A stretch of DNA of 64,000 bases. Origin: Cyclina sinensis. Lineage: Eukaryota; Mollusca; Bivalvia; Venerida; Veneridae. The translations under genes and the position numbers were made by a program. The stretch spans positions 29,002,361-29,066,360 of the forward strand of contig JAAONU010000003.1 in the NCBI GenBank assembly GCA_012932295.1, in the 5' to 3' direction. The number at the start of each line of letters is the position of its first letter. Position 1 is the stretch's first letter. Of the stretch, positions 35,834 through 49,100 are shown piece after piece. The notes below the pieces were generated by a model. The model searched no databases and was not told the DNA's origin. It worked only from the letters and a program-made list of their open reading frames with translations.

Positions 35834-38800
35834 CAAACAAAAGTCCAGATACTTTTCGATCGGCCCTCGTAAAAATTCTCTAAAATATAAGTGTCTTTAA
35901 AAAATAAGTTTACTATTTACTACTAATTTCAATAGACATGTTATCGTTTTCTTTAAAACTAAATGAGGACAAGAGGTCAATGAGATCAACGAGACCAACT
36001 TTGCCGACATGAAAATCACGCATATCACGTTTTTTTTCAACTAAAATATGTGATTTTTAAATTTTTTTTTTTTGATGATCTGTTATACAATCGACAAAAA
36101 TAAACGTATTTGTACCAACAGACATTAGTATAACATGCAGAAACAAAGCATTGCTTTAAAATGCCCACCATCAGTTAACATTTATCAAAATTTCAAATGA
36201 CTCGGTGGTAAAATTATTTCCAGCAATGTTAAGCTTAACACAATTTTAATTAAACAAAAATGTGAAAAAGAATGATATACAAAAACATATTACTTACCGT
36301 CTGGACTGGATCATTTCCAAATTCCGATCATTCGTTCCGTTAACTTTTTTCATTTTTTTCCGTTTCTGATTGCCTTTACACGTCTGACATTTAAATAACT
36401 GGTTTTCCAAGATGTTAAGGCATGTGCACTTGTAACACAGATATTTGAAGGCTGTTTCACAAACTACGTATTACCTTACCACTAAACAAACATTTCGTGT
36501 CTGCCACACTTCCTTCTTGTTGTGTGTTCAATTAATTAAAGTAATGCAAAATGTTATATCTATATATTGATGTCATATAATTTCTTACAAGCAATAGCAT
36601 TTCTTACACACATTTTATAATGACCCTTTGTTATGACCTTTTGACCTCTTATTAAAGCAAGCCTAACATATAGCAAATAAAGTGCGACCTGTTTTTGCAT
36701 TTTGAGCTATACCCTACAAATGTCAATAAATGAATCATCCACTAGAAATCTGTGCTTAAGGTAAACAAATGATAAATGAAAGGATGAGTGAACGAACGAA
36801 CAGATAAATGAGTTTGTAGTGAAAAAATAAACGAACAGAATGCAAAAAGACGGATAAAACCCAAGAAGGAAGTACCGAAAGAAAAAAAGAAAGAAAGGAA
36901 AACAAAAAAATGCCTAACGATAAGGCGGCCGAACAATTTTCAAACATGAGGACCATCATGGCCCGGAATCGCTCACCCGAGTACATATTAATACCCGAGT
37001 ATTAAATCGTTCAGTGAAATGATGTGGAAATTTAGGACAAAAATCGCCTGCAAGATAAAAATCAAACGTACATATTTATCTATATTTAAATAAAAAAGAC
37101 ATGATAAAAGTAAGGATAAGATCAATGTGAAATGTTGTTCCAAAAGATTTTCCTACATTTCTCCATGTTAACCATGAACACAAATACATTATAATCATTA
37201 CACCCATCCAATTCACACTATGACCACGTGCGCAACCGTTACATGTTACATAAAACCTTACATGCCAGAACCATGATAACTGCATTTTTTTGTATCAAAG
37301 CGACCGAAACGATCATGACGCCATAACCTCAGTCAACAAACATCTAAGTTGATGAGAACCATGATCAACATGAAAAAGACCATACTATTCAAAACAGCAA
37401 CAGTGGCCACTATAACAACGGACACCACAACTAGTGAGGTCTGATAAGCCCCGCCTACTCATCATGAATTTACACAGTTGTTTGATAAAGTTAGTTTACA
37501 CTCGGTATTCAGAGAAACATGTTGTTATAGTGTAGAAATAAAAGTATAGAAACAATCCTTCGGGTCTATGTTAATTACACCATCCCTTTATGGGTCTGTG
37601 ACAATACAAATATTGTTATCAGTCACAAATACACTAGGACTTATACGCTATATAAAACAATTCTGATAACAACTTCTGAGACGACATACTCAAAACAATT
37701 ATGACAATAAATACTGCAAAGAAGTCTTTGCTACTGTATCAAATATACAAACACTTCTGTGCGTAGTTTCTCTTTATTTATTTATTTCATTTTTTATTTG
37801 TTGTTGTGGGGAGGGAAGGGGGTTCAGGAAAGATACATTGCAGCAGACGAAAGGCTTCATCAGGACATTTTGTAGGTTACGAGCTAAGTTTCTGATGACT
37901 GTTTTAATTACCTTTCCAGAAACTAGACATATTCCTTTCAGAGGTGAATGCAAATGTACGTTTAAATCTATTGTTCAAAGTGTCTAAGTTCCCAGTTGTC
38001 ACGCTAACTTGCAATTAAGAGAAAAGTTATATAATCATGTAATACTATAATATCTGTCTTGCATAACATATAGTGTCTGGTTTCAGATAGCACGTTCTTT
38101 TTAAAGTTTTGCGTATTTTTCATTAAAGACAAGTTAAAGTACTTTTGACATTGGTAACAGAAACACACTTTGAACTCAGTTAATTTTGTATTTCGTTTAG
38201 CTTGATGGTATAGCTCATTACAGGAAGCCAGAAATACGCCATGTCATTAGTCAAGACACATTTTAGGACTTCAGTGTAGAAATTAGGAGAAATCAACTTA
38301 TTTTTTTAAGGTCTGTGCTTTATGAAGCTATTCAAATGACTTTTGTCTAATTACATTTATTGTAAATTCAAGTTTCCTACATGGTTCTGAAAAGTCTGTG
38401 CCGAGCTATATTAAGAATGGTTATTATTTTCTAACGCCATATATTCAGTTGATATTTTTTACCTGTTCCATTGTAGTGTAAATTTTACAAACTTATCCAA
38501 AATATGTAATAAGACTTTATCTATTTTTTTCTATAGTATACCTGTCGTGTATTTTAGTAAGCAAAGGGTTGTTATTCTAAAACCATAACAACAAAAATAT
38601 ATGTTCTTTTTGTATCATGTCATGTTATTCAAAATTACAACAGTTGACAAATGAACAGTTTGTTTTTGTTGTTGTTCAATAAACGGTCGTGCTTTCTTGT
38701 CTATAAAACAATAACTCTGCAGGCAGGTAAGCTAGAGTTATATTTTTCGTGGCCTGCACTTCTCTTTCTGTCATTTCTCTTTCAAGTTTCAAGTCATTAC

Positions 38801-38880
38801 ACTTACAGAGTTAAAAATCGTCAAAAAGGGCATTAACTCTGAAAACAGCCAGTTATGTTACGATTATTTTAAGAATTATA
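35834..38880. other. No gene seen; AT-rich DNA with small repeat fragments
   Basis: A 30-bp fragment at about 36949-36980 (GGACCATCATGGCCCGGAATCGCTCACC) has the right-end signature of the GCTCACCTGA element family, on the minus strand. A-rich simple sequence occurs at 36770-36920. The open frames crossing it are composition artefacts. Confidence 0.35.
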
Positions 38881-41214
38881 AGGCCACACCAAAATGATCT
38901 CCTGTTCGTCGGATTTCCCGCATCAATTTTCGAAGAAATGAAAAAAAAATATTTTAATTTTTTTCTCACCGCCCGCTCCTGTCGTAAAATTTGCACTGGG
39001 TCGAAATCGCCCGGTGCGAAAAAAAGTTATTACTTTTGATTGTAATTTATAGTGCAAATTTCTACAGAACATGTTCTTCGGTTTAATACTCAGTTACGCG
39101 ACGCGATTATCACTATTCCGCGCGGTAGAGACCCGCTACTGGGCGTTAGGTAATGATTTGCTCGATTACCAAATTGAATGTCGTATTTTTGGATCACATC
39201 ATAAATCAACAAAGGAAAATGGATGCAAAGCTTCTCAATCGGGCAAAACACGGGTGCCCTGTTTCACTCGTCATTTCAAGACAGTAACATACACCTACCT
39301 CAAAACTTCTAGTGTCAATAACGAGGCCAAACATTAATCCTTCACGCAGATATAAGGACTGCTTCGAATTCTTGCTTTGACTTAGAGAAATTGACTCTGA
39401 TTTCCAAATTTACACGTTTTCTACTTTCGGTTACCGAATCGGGCGAATGGATACCGTTTTCCTCCGCGTCCGCTTTTAGCCGAGCCGAGTGCAAGTTATT
39501 TTATGCGATGACCAATTAAATTCACATCCAACAACAGGCAAGAATTTAATTGGTCAGCGCCTAAAAAAACTTGCGCCCGGCTCGAATTGCTTTAGGCGGT
39601 CGCGGAGGAAACCGGTATCCATTACCGAAAGTAGAAAACGTGTAAATTTGGAACTCAGAGTAGATTTTTCTTAGTAACAGCAGGAATTCTAAGCAGTCTT
39701 GATTTCTGCGTGAAGATCAATGTATGGCCTCTTGTTTGACACTGGAAATTTTGAGGTTGGTGTATGTAACTGTCTTGAAATGACGAGTGAAACAGGGCAC
39801 CCGTGTTTTGCCCGATTGAGAAGCTTTGCATCTTTGAGTTATAATAGCCATATAGTGAAAAATGGGCAGTTTTCTAAAGTGCCGTTTGGTGGGCAAAACA
39901 TGTTTGTTATGAACTGAAGGGGGTCACAGAATGTGTACAAGATTCAGTCTGGGGCAAGAACCGCTCTACTGCATCCAGGTGTCTGTGGTTGTTTACTGTC
40001 GCGAGGCTGATGACAATAAAGCCATTTTTCCACCGACTGCAGTAGAAATAACTCTTAATGCAGACTTTTACGAACTGTTTATAGTTGTAGCCGTGTATTG
40101 TAATTTAAATTTGTCTGAAGCATTTCTCCAAAAGTGTTTCATCTAGCAACTTGAAACTTCATCGGTGGATAGATCTCATTAAGGAAAAGTGCAGTGCACA
40201 AGAAACATAACTCTTGTTTCCATACTTTCTGAGTTGTTGCCCTTTGATATTTTTATGCATATTTGTTTTTGTCAGGAGCATAACTAGAAAAGTATTTGAG
40301 ATAGAAATTTGAAACTTCATAGGTGGATAGATTGCATTAAGTAAAAGTGCATTGCACAAAAAAGATAACTCTTCCATTTATAATTTTCTAGTTATTGCCC
40401 TTTGTTATTTTTTCATACTTTTGTTCATACAGGCGTTATGTATTAACAAATTGTGTTCACATGTATAGGCAGGTTCCTTTTAATATCCTCTAACATTGGG
40501 TGCAGTTTGGGTCACTAGGGATCATGGTCAAGGGTAACAGTTACTAGCAATAGATTTTTACAATTTTTATGCCCCTGCCATAAAATGGCAGGACGGCATG
40601 TGACATTTACCCTGTCGGTTGGTTTGTCCATCCGTCTGTCCATGTCAAATTTTGTGTCCGCCTCATATCTTTGTCATACATGATGAGATTTCGGGAAAAA
40701 AATGATATAAATTATCATAATATGAAGACAATGTGTAGCGTGCATGAACCATGTCATTTGCTCGAAAGTGAAGGTCACAGTGGACACTTAAAATTTATGC
40801 GTAGATGTTAGTGTCTGGCTTATAACTTTGTCAAGCATGACGGGATTTTAAAATAAATTGGCTTAAATGATCATCATATGAAGACGACGTGTAACTGGCA
40901 TCTTGATCATTATACTTGATGTGCACTCTGCTTATCTGTTTCTAACTGAATTGTTAAAATACATGTATATATGTAGAGCTGTTTTTCTCAACAAGGCTTT
41001 GTCATGTTTAAATAATTCTTTTGAAATCGATGAATTAAAAGTGGTTTTAACATACTCATTTAACGCTATCATGGTTTACATTTTTTTCTTCGCTCTTCGC
41101 TCGCTCCACTAAATGACTGATCAGAAAAAAAATATTTTAATTTTTTTTTCGCTCGCTCGCCCCATATTTTTCTAAAAAAAATCCGAAGAACAAGATATTA
41201 ATTTGGTGTGGCCT
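38881..41214. mobile_element. 2.3-kb TIR element with AGGCCACACC ends, holding nested repeats
   Basis: The left end AGGCCACACCAAAATGATCT...CTGTTCGTCGGATTT faces the right end AAATCCGAAGAACAAG...ATTTGGTGTGGCCT: terminal inverted repeats of about 35 bp with several mismatches. Just inside each end is an A/T-rich stretch followed by a CGCTCG- or CCGCCCGCTC-type motif. No transposase frame is visible. It contains the 611-bp palindrome at 39222-39832, a repeat with two diverged units at about 40140-40400 (AACTTGAAACTTCATCGGTGG), and a fragment beginning TTATGCCCCTGCCATAAA at 40568. Confidence 0.65.
39222..39832. repeat. 611-bp palindrome (foldback)
   Basis: The left end GATGCAAAGCTTCTCAATCG is the exact complement of the right end CGATTGAGAAGCTTTGCATC. 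The arms stay alignable to a centre at about 39530, where GACCAATTAAATT (39509) faces AATTTAATTGGTC (39543) around a short loop. The outer 60 bp are almost identical; the inner parts (CCGAAAGTAGAAAACGTGTA against its complement) show scattered differences. The open frame at 39071-39337 is part of this palindrome and not a gene. Confidence 0.85.
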
Positions 41215-44200
41215 AAGCAGTTTTCTGACGTTTTCTGGAATACATATTGTGTGTATGTGATGAAGAAAATCTCAGTTGTTTGTATTCTTTATATATACCA
41301 GAGACATAGATTTATCTATGTCTCTGTATATACTGAAAACTTTATAAAACACTGATATAAATTTTATTTTTTTCACAATTAATTTTCTGTACGGAACATT
41401 GCCAGTTTTATATTCCGATATGTACAATTGGAGCGGGGTTGGTGTTATCCAATATTATGTAATTATATCTGCATATATCTGGACGTTATGCTCCATTGTG
41501 TTTATATACATGATTTATGGGGAGGTTTTATGTCTACGATTTCTGCAAAGGGTGAAGCAGCTTAACTGAATTGATGAAGTCAACTATAATATTAAAATTG
41601 TGTTTTATTTGGAAAATAAGAATCGTAATAACAAAATCAGCGGGTTATTGTAAATACTCATAAAAGTACATAGCAGGTGCCCGAATAGTGGATAGAGTGC
41701 TGTAGTTTAAGGTTCCTTAAAAATACAATAAAAACCGTACACTCAATTTTCCTTGTTATGAATAAACTGGAGATGACTGAGCATGCGCAGTTAAGTCCAT
41801 GGTATGTGATCAGTAGTAACCTAGATTTTAATGAGGCAGATAGAAAAACGAAAGTGGCCATATGCTACGAATTTGGTCCATTAAATGATTAAGGCGTTTA
41901 CCGGTCCATGTAATTTTCATGATTATTTGTCAGATATTAAGACTGAAGCTCAGCACACCAGGTGTTGATAAAAACAAAGTTATAAGTTTGTTATTCACAA
42001 GCCAACCTTGGTTTGATAAAACCATGCCTACCATTTGAATCAAAGTCATTACTGTCTGAACAATACAATGTTACATACCTATATATAGTAGGTTGAAAGT
42101 TACTCTTATATTTTGAGAACTTAACGGAACAATTAGAGCTGCACCGAAAACCAAGGCATGCTTTGTCTATAGAGTATACAAACCTTTCTTTATAAGCGAC
42201 ATAATTATGAGGTAAATTCCTGGACAAGTTTTATCTAGGATCATATCTTTGTGTCTATTGTAATCTTTCTAACATTTAAGAAGTACCGCAATTTAATTTA
42301 ATTTTATTTTTTATTAAGATAAAGCATGAATTATGTCACTCACTGCAAAAATTAAATTTCCGTTAGCTGATGAAGGACAATAACTCATGTATTTTAAATG
42401 TAGAAAAAGAACTATAAAAGTAATCTCCCTTTACAGTTACAGGTCCACATCTCCTTCTGATAGCAATTTACATTTCGTTTTGATTTAACCTTTTTTAATC
42501 TATTTTATGTATATGACTGCAGCTAATTTTGATAGTGAATACACAGAAGGACGGATGTCTGACGCATGATCATAGTACACCTTACAAAAGTCATCAGCAA
42601 TGCACTGAATGATTTAAAGGCAAACTTAAAAAGTATGAATATGCAGAAATATTGAAAATTTTATCAAATCATTTCCAAATTTCCTACAGTAACTGTAAGC
42701 GAGTAATTGAAATCTCTTGTTTTCTCATTTATAATAGATTATGACTTCTACTCTAGAACTTTCCTGAACAAACCTCCCTTGAAAAAAAAGTCCTTGTGAA
42801 TGAAGCTACACATGCTCTTCCGTTTCGGAGTCTTCACAACTACTATATGAGCAAACACGAGTAAGTATTCGGTCTTTACCTTAGAAAATTCTGTGTAAAG
42901 AGGTCAGCTGGTACTCCAGTATCTACTGCGGTAGGTATTGCCTTTAGACGTGTATTTTTCTGTACGGAAAATTGCCAGTATTATATTCCTATATGTACAA
43001 TTGGAGCGGGGCTAGTGTTATCCAATATTATGTAATCCTATGTTTTGATTGGCTGTTAGAAGATCCGATTATTGCCGAAGCATTACGTATTTTTACGAAG
43101 TACTACCTGTTGAATCAATTTGCGAAGTTGTGTTATTCCGGAAATCCTCGGACAGAATTACGAACAGAATCACGTGACTGTCTGGTAATATTGTGTAGGA
43201 ACATATGTTATTGTTTTGAAATCTATTAATAGTTCAATATTTTATATCATTTAAAAGGTCTGTAAACTCATATTTTACATATATAAAAAATAATTTTCAA
43301 AACTGTTCACTTTCTTGTTTGTAAATGGTAAAACTTAGTGGATCTAAGCTGCTAGAAAAATGCTGAAAAATGCTGAAACGGCAGGTATAAATTAGTTTAG
43401 TTCTCTTTTTTAAAAGCAAAAATTCAAAATCTGCTTATATTTTCAAAATATGAATTTAAAGAGCTTTCAAATGATGTAAAATGATACAATGTTTATGTTT
43501 AATCTTTTCAAATAATAAAATGAATTCGGCTCACTAAGAAAAAAGACATCTAAAGTTAAAAATTCTGTCTGGTTCCTGGAAGTGCTTTGCTACGACAGTC
43601 ACTGTTCCTCACCTGGTCTTTAATATGTTGAATTATATCAAAGTAATCAAAGCATGGTCATAATTTATTATCATAATTGATATTACAAGTATATTTGTTA
43701 TTCTAGTCAAGCAAGTTTGTTATTATGTTCAGGCATGCTATTCCATGAAATTCACGTTATTTTGTTACTTAACAAAACAAACACTCTTTCAGAATAATCA
43801 TAATTATCACCATTAACGTCAAGAGATATATGGAAATAAAAGGTTGAACAAATATGTTGTTGTTCATTAAAAACTGTGCATTACATTAGTTATAATATGT
43901 CTGAACTAGACGGGTAATCAATTTAAAGATATATATTAAATTTCTTTTTACTGGCGTCTGAAAACAAAATAGAACGCTGTAGCTAAAGGTTCCTTAAAAA
44001 TGCAGTAAAAACCGTACACTCAAATGGACTCAAGTCCATTTGAATTTTCCTTGTTTAAATCTGTGAACAGAACAAACCAATAATGAGTATTTAGACAAAG
44101 TTGGTTCTTGTTGTCATGCGTCTGTCAAAAGAGCAAGCTAGGGAAATTAAAGAAATACTTCTCCATTGTTTATCAATTGGGTTCCAGTCCAGGAATGACG

Positions 44201-44689
44201 TAATGTTTGTAATCATAGCAGCTTAAGAACAGGCTTTTAAGTGTTCAGTTGCCTAGTTAGAGTCCACTGTTTATTTAATCTACATGTATATAAGTTCATG
44301 AATTTGACACTCTTGAACATATTTCGTAACTTTGTTTTATTTGTACTTTTAACATGAGTGGCAAACGCCTTTGTTCATAGTAAAGTTAATATAATGATTT
44401 AGTCATAACTTCAACTCACTGTTGTACAAACAGTTAGTCACCTTTAAGATTGTATATCTACTTTTGCGGGGCAGTGTTTGAAACAATAAGGTTGTTCTAT
44501 TTTAAATACATGTAATTTGAAACAGTTTTGCACCAAGGGTCAGTTTTTGAATCAACATTTTCTGACGATTTGATTATCAACCGATTTATTTTATGATCCC
44601 TGCTGCATACCTAAAACCAAGAACAGACAAGAATAACCAATTCATATGGTGAAAACAAGAAAATTAAAAACTGTCACTGTAAGGTGACA
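41215..44689. other. No gene seen; several two-copy repeats
   Basis: A direct repeat of about 85 bp joins 41388-41470 and 42957-43040 (TTGGAGCGGGG(T/C)T(G/A)GTGTTATCC). A second repeat joins 41690-41760 and 43973-44055 (AAGGTTCCTTAAAAAT(A/G)CA(A/G)TAAAAACC). 43195-43560 is the + copy of an element found inverted at 52680-53155. No exon-like frame. Confidence 0.4.
43195..43560 (+). repeat. Dispersed element, + copy
   Basis: Shares with 52680-53155 (inverted) the blocks GAAATCTATTAATAG, AAAGGTCTGTAAACTCATAT, CTGCTAGAAAAATGCTGA, GGTATAAATTAGTTTAGTT and AAAGAGCTTTCAAATGAT. It lies 1.7 kb upstream of the molybdo-flavoenzyme gene, while the inverted copy lies in its intron 10. Confidence 0.75.
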
Positions 44690-45060
44690 ATGCCCCCGAA
44701 GTGGTGTTTGTCGGACAATTGGATTTTGAAGGTGAAGGGCATTCAAGTGCCAAGGTCAAATAAATATTGGTCAGTGGGAAGGCCTTTCCAAAGGAGTTTT
44801 GAGTCCAAGTATGAAGTATATCCACTTACTAATAAAGAAGGTACGGCCAATGTTTAAGTTTTTGGACAACTTGATCTTCAAGGTGAAGATCATTCACGGG
44901 TCAAGGTCAAATAATATTGACCAGTGGAAAGGTCTTGTCTAGAGGGGTGTCAAAGTATGAAGAAAAATCCACTGATAAGGAAGTTATAGCCAATGTCAAA
45001 ATTTTCGGACGAAATGACGGACGGACAGTTCAAAAACTATATGCCTACCTTCGGGGGCAT
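44690..45060. mobile_element. 371-bp MITE with perfect 12-bp TIRs
   Basis: The ends are ATGCCCCCGAAG and CTTCGGGGGCAT, exact complements. The interior is two diverged direct units of about 150 bp sharing AAGGTGAAG(G/A)(G/T)CATTCA, CAAGGTCAAATAA and GAAGT(A/T)TA.CCACT, with GACGGACGGACAG near the right end. No coding content. It sits about 235 bp upstream of the start codon of the next gene, within the likely promoter region. Confidence 0.75.
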
Positions 45061-45243
45061 AAAAACACTGATCTAAATTTCTTTGCTGTTTTTATCATAT
45101 CAATTCAATTCACTGACCTATATATCAAAATAATTACCTATTGTAAACACTTGTAAACCATCTGCAGGTCTGTTTGCACAATGTCCTAGTATATGACTGT
45201 TACCTTGTTATCAAGCCGCGTCCCAGCTTTTACATGTACATAA

Positions 45244-45250
45244 TATATAA
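45244..45250 (+). promoter_or_regulatory. Candidate TATA box of the molybdo-flavoenzyme gene
   Basis: TATATAA lies 46 bp before the ATG at 45297. A start site about 30 bp downstream would leave a 5' UTR of only about 20-25 bases. Weak evidence, since such AT motifs are common in this DNA. Confidence 0.35.
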
Positions 45251-45296
45251 GTGGTCGTACAGACGATCAGACGAACACAGAGTGATACCTACAAAG

Positions 45297-46184
45297 ATGG
45301 ATAACAAGGAGACGTTTGTCTCCTGTCCTGTGTGCAAAACAAGGTATGCAAATTTCTGCATTGCTTCTCACATGTTCTGTACATATTGCAAATGTTTTCC
45401 TATATAGGAAATATTTAGGAAGATGAATTTTATTTTCTATGAAATGTGCAAGGTACTCAAAATCTTTCATTTCTTCTGTGGAGATGAGCGTATTTGACGC
45501 CAAAATGTATAATCGAACGTGATCCTGACAAACAAGAAAAGTGACTTAACCTATTTTCTATAGCCGTAAAATTAACCAAAACGAAAGCTAACGAAGTATT
45601 CGACGGAGCAGTGCATTTGCAAATATGTAGAAAGCTTCGATTAATTAAGGAAAACTTTTTAATGAACTGATTACGTAAAGCACAAGAAAAATAAACAATC
45701 ACAGCTGTGTTCAATATAACTTTTCTTCTTTTACTTCTGTCAAAAAACACGTGGTTTAAAAATCAACCTTGCATTAATTTACACATTTTGACGTAAAAAA
45801 ATCATGTGATCTCAGTTCGTTCTGTACAAACTCCTATATGTGCAAGTTAAATCCTGGGATTCGTGCTTGTTTAGAACAGACAAAATGCAGCAAAAATCAA
45901 ACTTTATCTCAACTTCTACTTTAGGAGAAATATCACTAGCCCCTTCCCACATTAGATCACATGTCGTCTTAAGTAAAGTTTGGTGTTTGTATTTTGAGGG
46001 TTATATTTCTAGTAAAATCCAGTTGGCGTATATTGAACGGTATCAGCTTTCGGGAAACATTTGTTCTGATCTTCATTCTATCTAAATTACAGCCATGTTG
46101 CACCACTCAGTGCGAAAAAGGACGGGATATTTGCTTCCACATGTGAACACTGTGGGCACTTCTTCAAGTTCAGATCCATTGCTC
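45297..46184 (+). CDS. Exons 1-2: N-terminal CxxC...CxxC (zinc-ribbon-like) leader
   Basis: Residues 1-47. Exon 1 gives [14 protein letters not shown] and ends at the donor AG/GTATGC. Exon 2 opens after TTACAG and supplies [18 protein letters not shown]. The four cysteines are Cys10, Cys13, Cys33 and Cys36 (CPVC, 19 residues, CEHC-G), a zinc-ribbon spacing. The usual family N-terminus begins a few residues before the FSVNGK motif, which here starts at residue 54 in the same exon 2, so the leader is spliced directly onto the enzyme. The alternative is that translation starts elsewhere and exon 1 is a chance frame; the two complementary knuckles on two exons argue against that. Confidence 0.65.
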
Positions 46185-49100
46185 CCTATAAGTCAACAGT
46201 GACATTCAGTGTCAATGGGAAACAAGTTACAGGTAAGTGCAATCAATTTATAAAAAAAAAACCTGATTCTAACAACTTCTGCTTAGTACCTGTCTTTAAC
46301 GGCTGTGTGAAACTGCTTATACATAACTGGCGACATTCTTTGGTGTGGATCGGTGATCCAGTGGTGGAGCGCTGGACTTGTTATCCAGGGGAGGGGAGTA
46401 CGACCACCGCTCCTCAACTGACACTGCTAATTGTCTATCAGATGCGATTTTAAGCGAGATTCAGTGTGCCGTTGCTATACACTGATCATGTAAATGGACC
46501 AGTAGTGTCTCTGGAATGGGGTGTTTACTGTATCATGGACTACCGCCCACAATCTAAAATAACTTAAATCTTCTGGAGGGCGTCGGTCAAATGGGCAACG
46601 GGTATCGACGATGTGTAATCTCAAATAGATAGCTGTTGTTGTTAGAAATATAATCTTATTGACGGGAGGTCACATACATATCGAAGATATAAACTGGTAT
46701 ATGATAATCTAGCATAAACCTTTCATGAGTTCTGGATACCCGGCTGCTATTTCATGTCTGTAATTTACTTTCCAGTCGGTAATGAGTACAGCTCATCTTC
46801 AACACTCAGTGATTTCCTTCGACTGTCTGGTCTTTCTACCGGAACCAAGGTGTTCTGCAAACAAGGTGGCTGTGGAATTTGCATTGTGGTGGCTAAGATG
46901 ACCTTGAACCCTAACAGTGCACCAGTAACAGCAAATATCAACTCGGTATGATGCTTCCCTGATATATTTTTCCTACAATGCACTTGGCCTTCCGGCCTAG
47001 CTCTTACAGTAGATTCACTCTGAATTTCATATTTTCATCCCTTAATCTTTCTACAAAATGAATTCAAGTATAAAACATCAAGGACATATTTATTGTTTCA
47101 GAATTATTTCAGTACATTCAAGTAAGGTTTCACAGGCTTTAATATTATACTGTGGTTTAAATTACGCCAAAATATAATGTTTTCATACCCTCCATCAGTA
47201 TAGCTGAACAGAAACCAAAAATCTCAGCTAGTCTCGAAAATACTTTGCATCAGCCTAGAGGAAGAACATGGAAGAATTGATATTTCAGTAATAAAACTTT
47301 GAAAAGTAAAACCTGGTTACCAATAGCAACATGTATTAAGAAGTCGGTCGTTTGTTCTTGCAGTGCCTTTGTCCACTGTTTGTTTGTGACGGTTGGGAAA
47401 TAACAACCATTGAAGGTCTGGGATCAACTAAGACCAAGCTACATCAGATACAGTCAACATTGGCCGGTTTCAATGGAACACAATGTGGGTACTGCACTCC
47501 TGGTCACGTGATGAACATGTATGGGTAAGCAACCTTTGTCTGTAAATTTTTGTGGAATAATTTGATATTTTAAACTGTATTGCTATCCGTATAAGTGTAC
47601 TTTTACTGTTTGCTCCTGACCTCTTCCCTTGTGCCCACCCTACACTGTGTAAATCTTAAGAAAAGCGACTGTTCCACTTTGAACAACATGTTATTTTCAA
47701 AAAGTTCGTTAATATTTTAACATCAATTTGTCACTTTGCACAAAAAGGAAAAAAAAACATGTCTGTAAGAACGCTCGAAACTCATGGTTTGTCTCGGGCT
47801 CAGAAGGTACAAAATTTTCTCATCTGGAACACATTCATGATAACGCTGGTGAGATAATATTATCAAGGATAATGAAAGTGAAAGAAATAATAATGTATCA
47901 AAGAGGTTCCACGATTGACGATGTATAACTATTTGTGTCTCATTATAGCAAACCTGCATTGGTATTTGTACATACAGGAAACTTTAATATGGCTTATGTG
48001 GCTTACGTAGATACATACATCTGAATGTAGTTCAGTGCCCAGTTGTAATCGGAAATCGATTGTTCGAGTTATACAGTAGATTTATTAGTTATATACAGTA
48101 GATTCATGAGTTATATACAGTAGATTCATGAGTTATACAGTAGATTCAGATTGAGATGTAGAGATAAATGTTGATGTATTCAGGTTGATGCAGCAGTATC
48201 CTAATCTGACTAAACAGGACGTTGAGGACAACTTCGAGGGCAACCTATGTAGGTGTACAGGTAAAACAACTTATCTTGATACACTTGTTCATTGTCCCTC
48301 TGTCTGTTTACCTTGGTGATGAGATACACTTGTTCATTGTCCCTCTGTCTGTTTACCTTGGTGATGAGATACACTTGTTCATTGTCCCTCTGTCTGTTTA
48401 CCTTGGTGATGAGATACACTTGTTCATTGTCCCTCTGTCTGTTTACCTTGGTGATGCGATACACTTGTTCATTGTCCCTCTGTCTATTTACCTTGGTGAT
48501 GAGATACACTTGTTCATTGTCCCTCTGTCTGTTTGCCTTGGTGATGAGATACACTTGTTCATTGTCCCTCTGTCTGTTTACCTTGGTGATGAGATACACT
48601 TGTTCATTGTCCCTCTGTCTGTTTACCTTGGTGATGAGATACACTTGTTCATTGTCCCTCTGTCTATTTACCTTGGTGATGCAGTGGTTAGATTTGAATT
48701 GTTTGTAACCTTTATAGTATATTTTGTATTACAAATAGATTAACTTTAGTATATTTTGGCTTAGATGCTAGAAATACAAAAGCAAATCCCTAGTGTTATG
48801 ACTGGTCAAACCCAGTGTGCATTTTTCAGTTGCGCAGTTACAAACCAGCACTGACTATAAATAAAAATTATTACTAAGTAAATTTGTTACTTTGTTTATC
48901 AGAAGGAAAAAATTCCTAGAGTCAGGGAAGCTTTTACTAATCACATAAAACTGTATAAAGACTTCATGTGATTAGTATCATCATCATCATTATAATAATT
49001 ATTATTATTATTAGGATCATATTATTGTTGTTTGTGTTTTTGTTGTTGTTGCGTAATGTTGTTGGTGGTGTTTTGGTATTTAAAGGTGATGCTATTCCTA

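Noticed and set aside
39071..39337. 88-codon open frame
   Set aside because: Most of it is the left arm of the 611-bp palindrome; no domain and no conservation expected.
48210..48743. Long open frames on both strands (144, 173 and 138 codons)
   Set aside because: They are translations of the 45-bp minisatellite in intron 5 and contain only repeated units.
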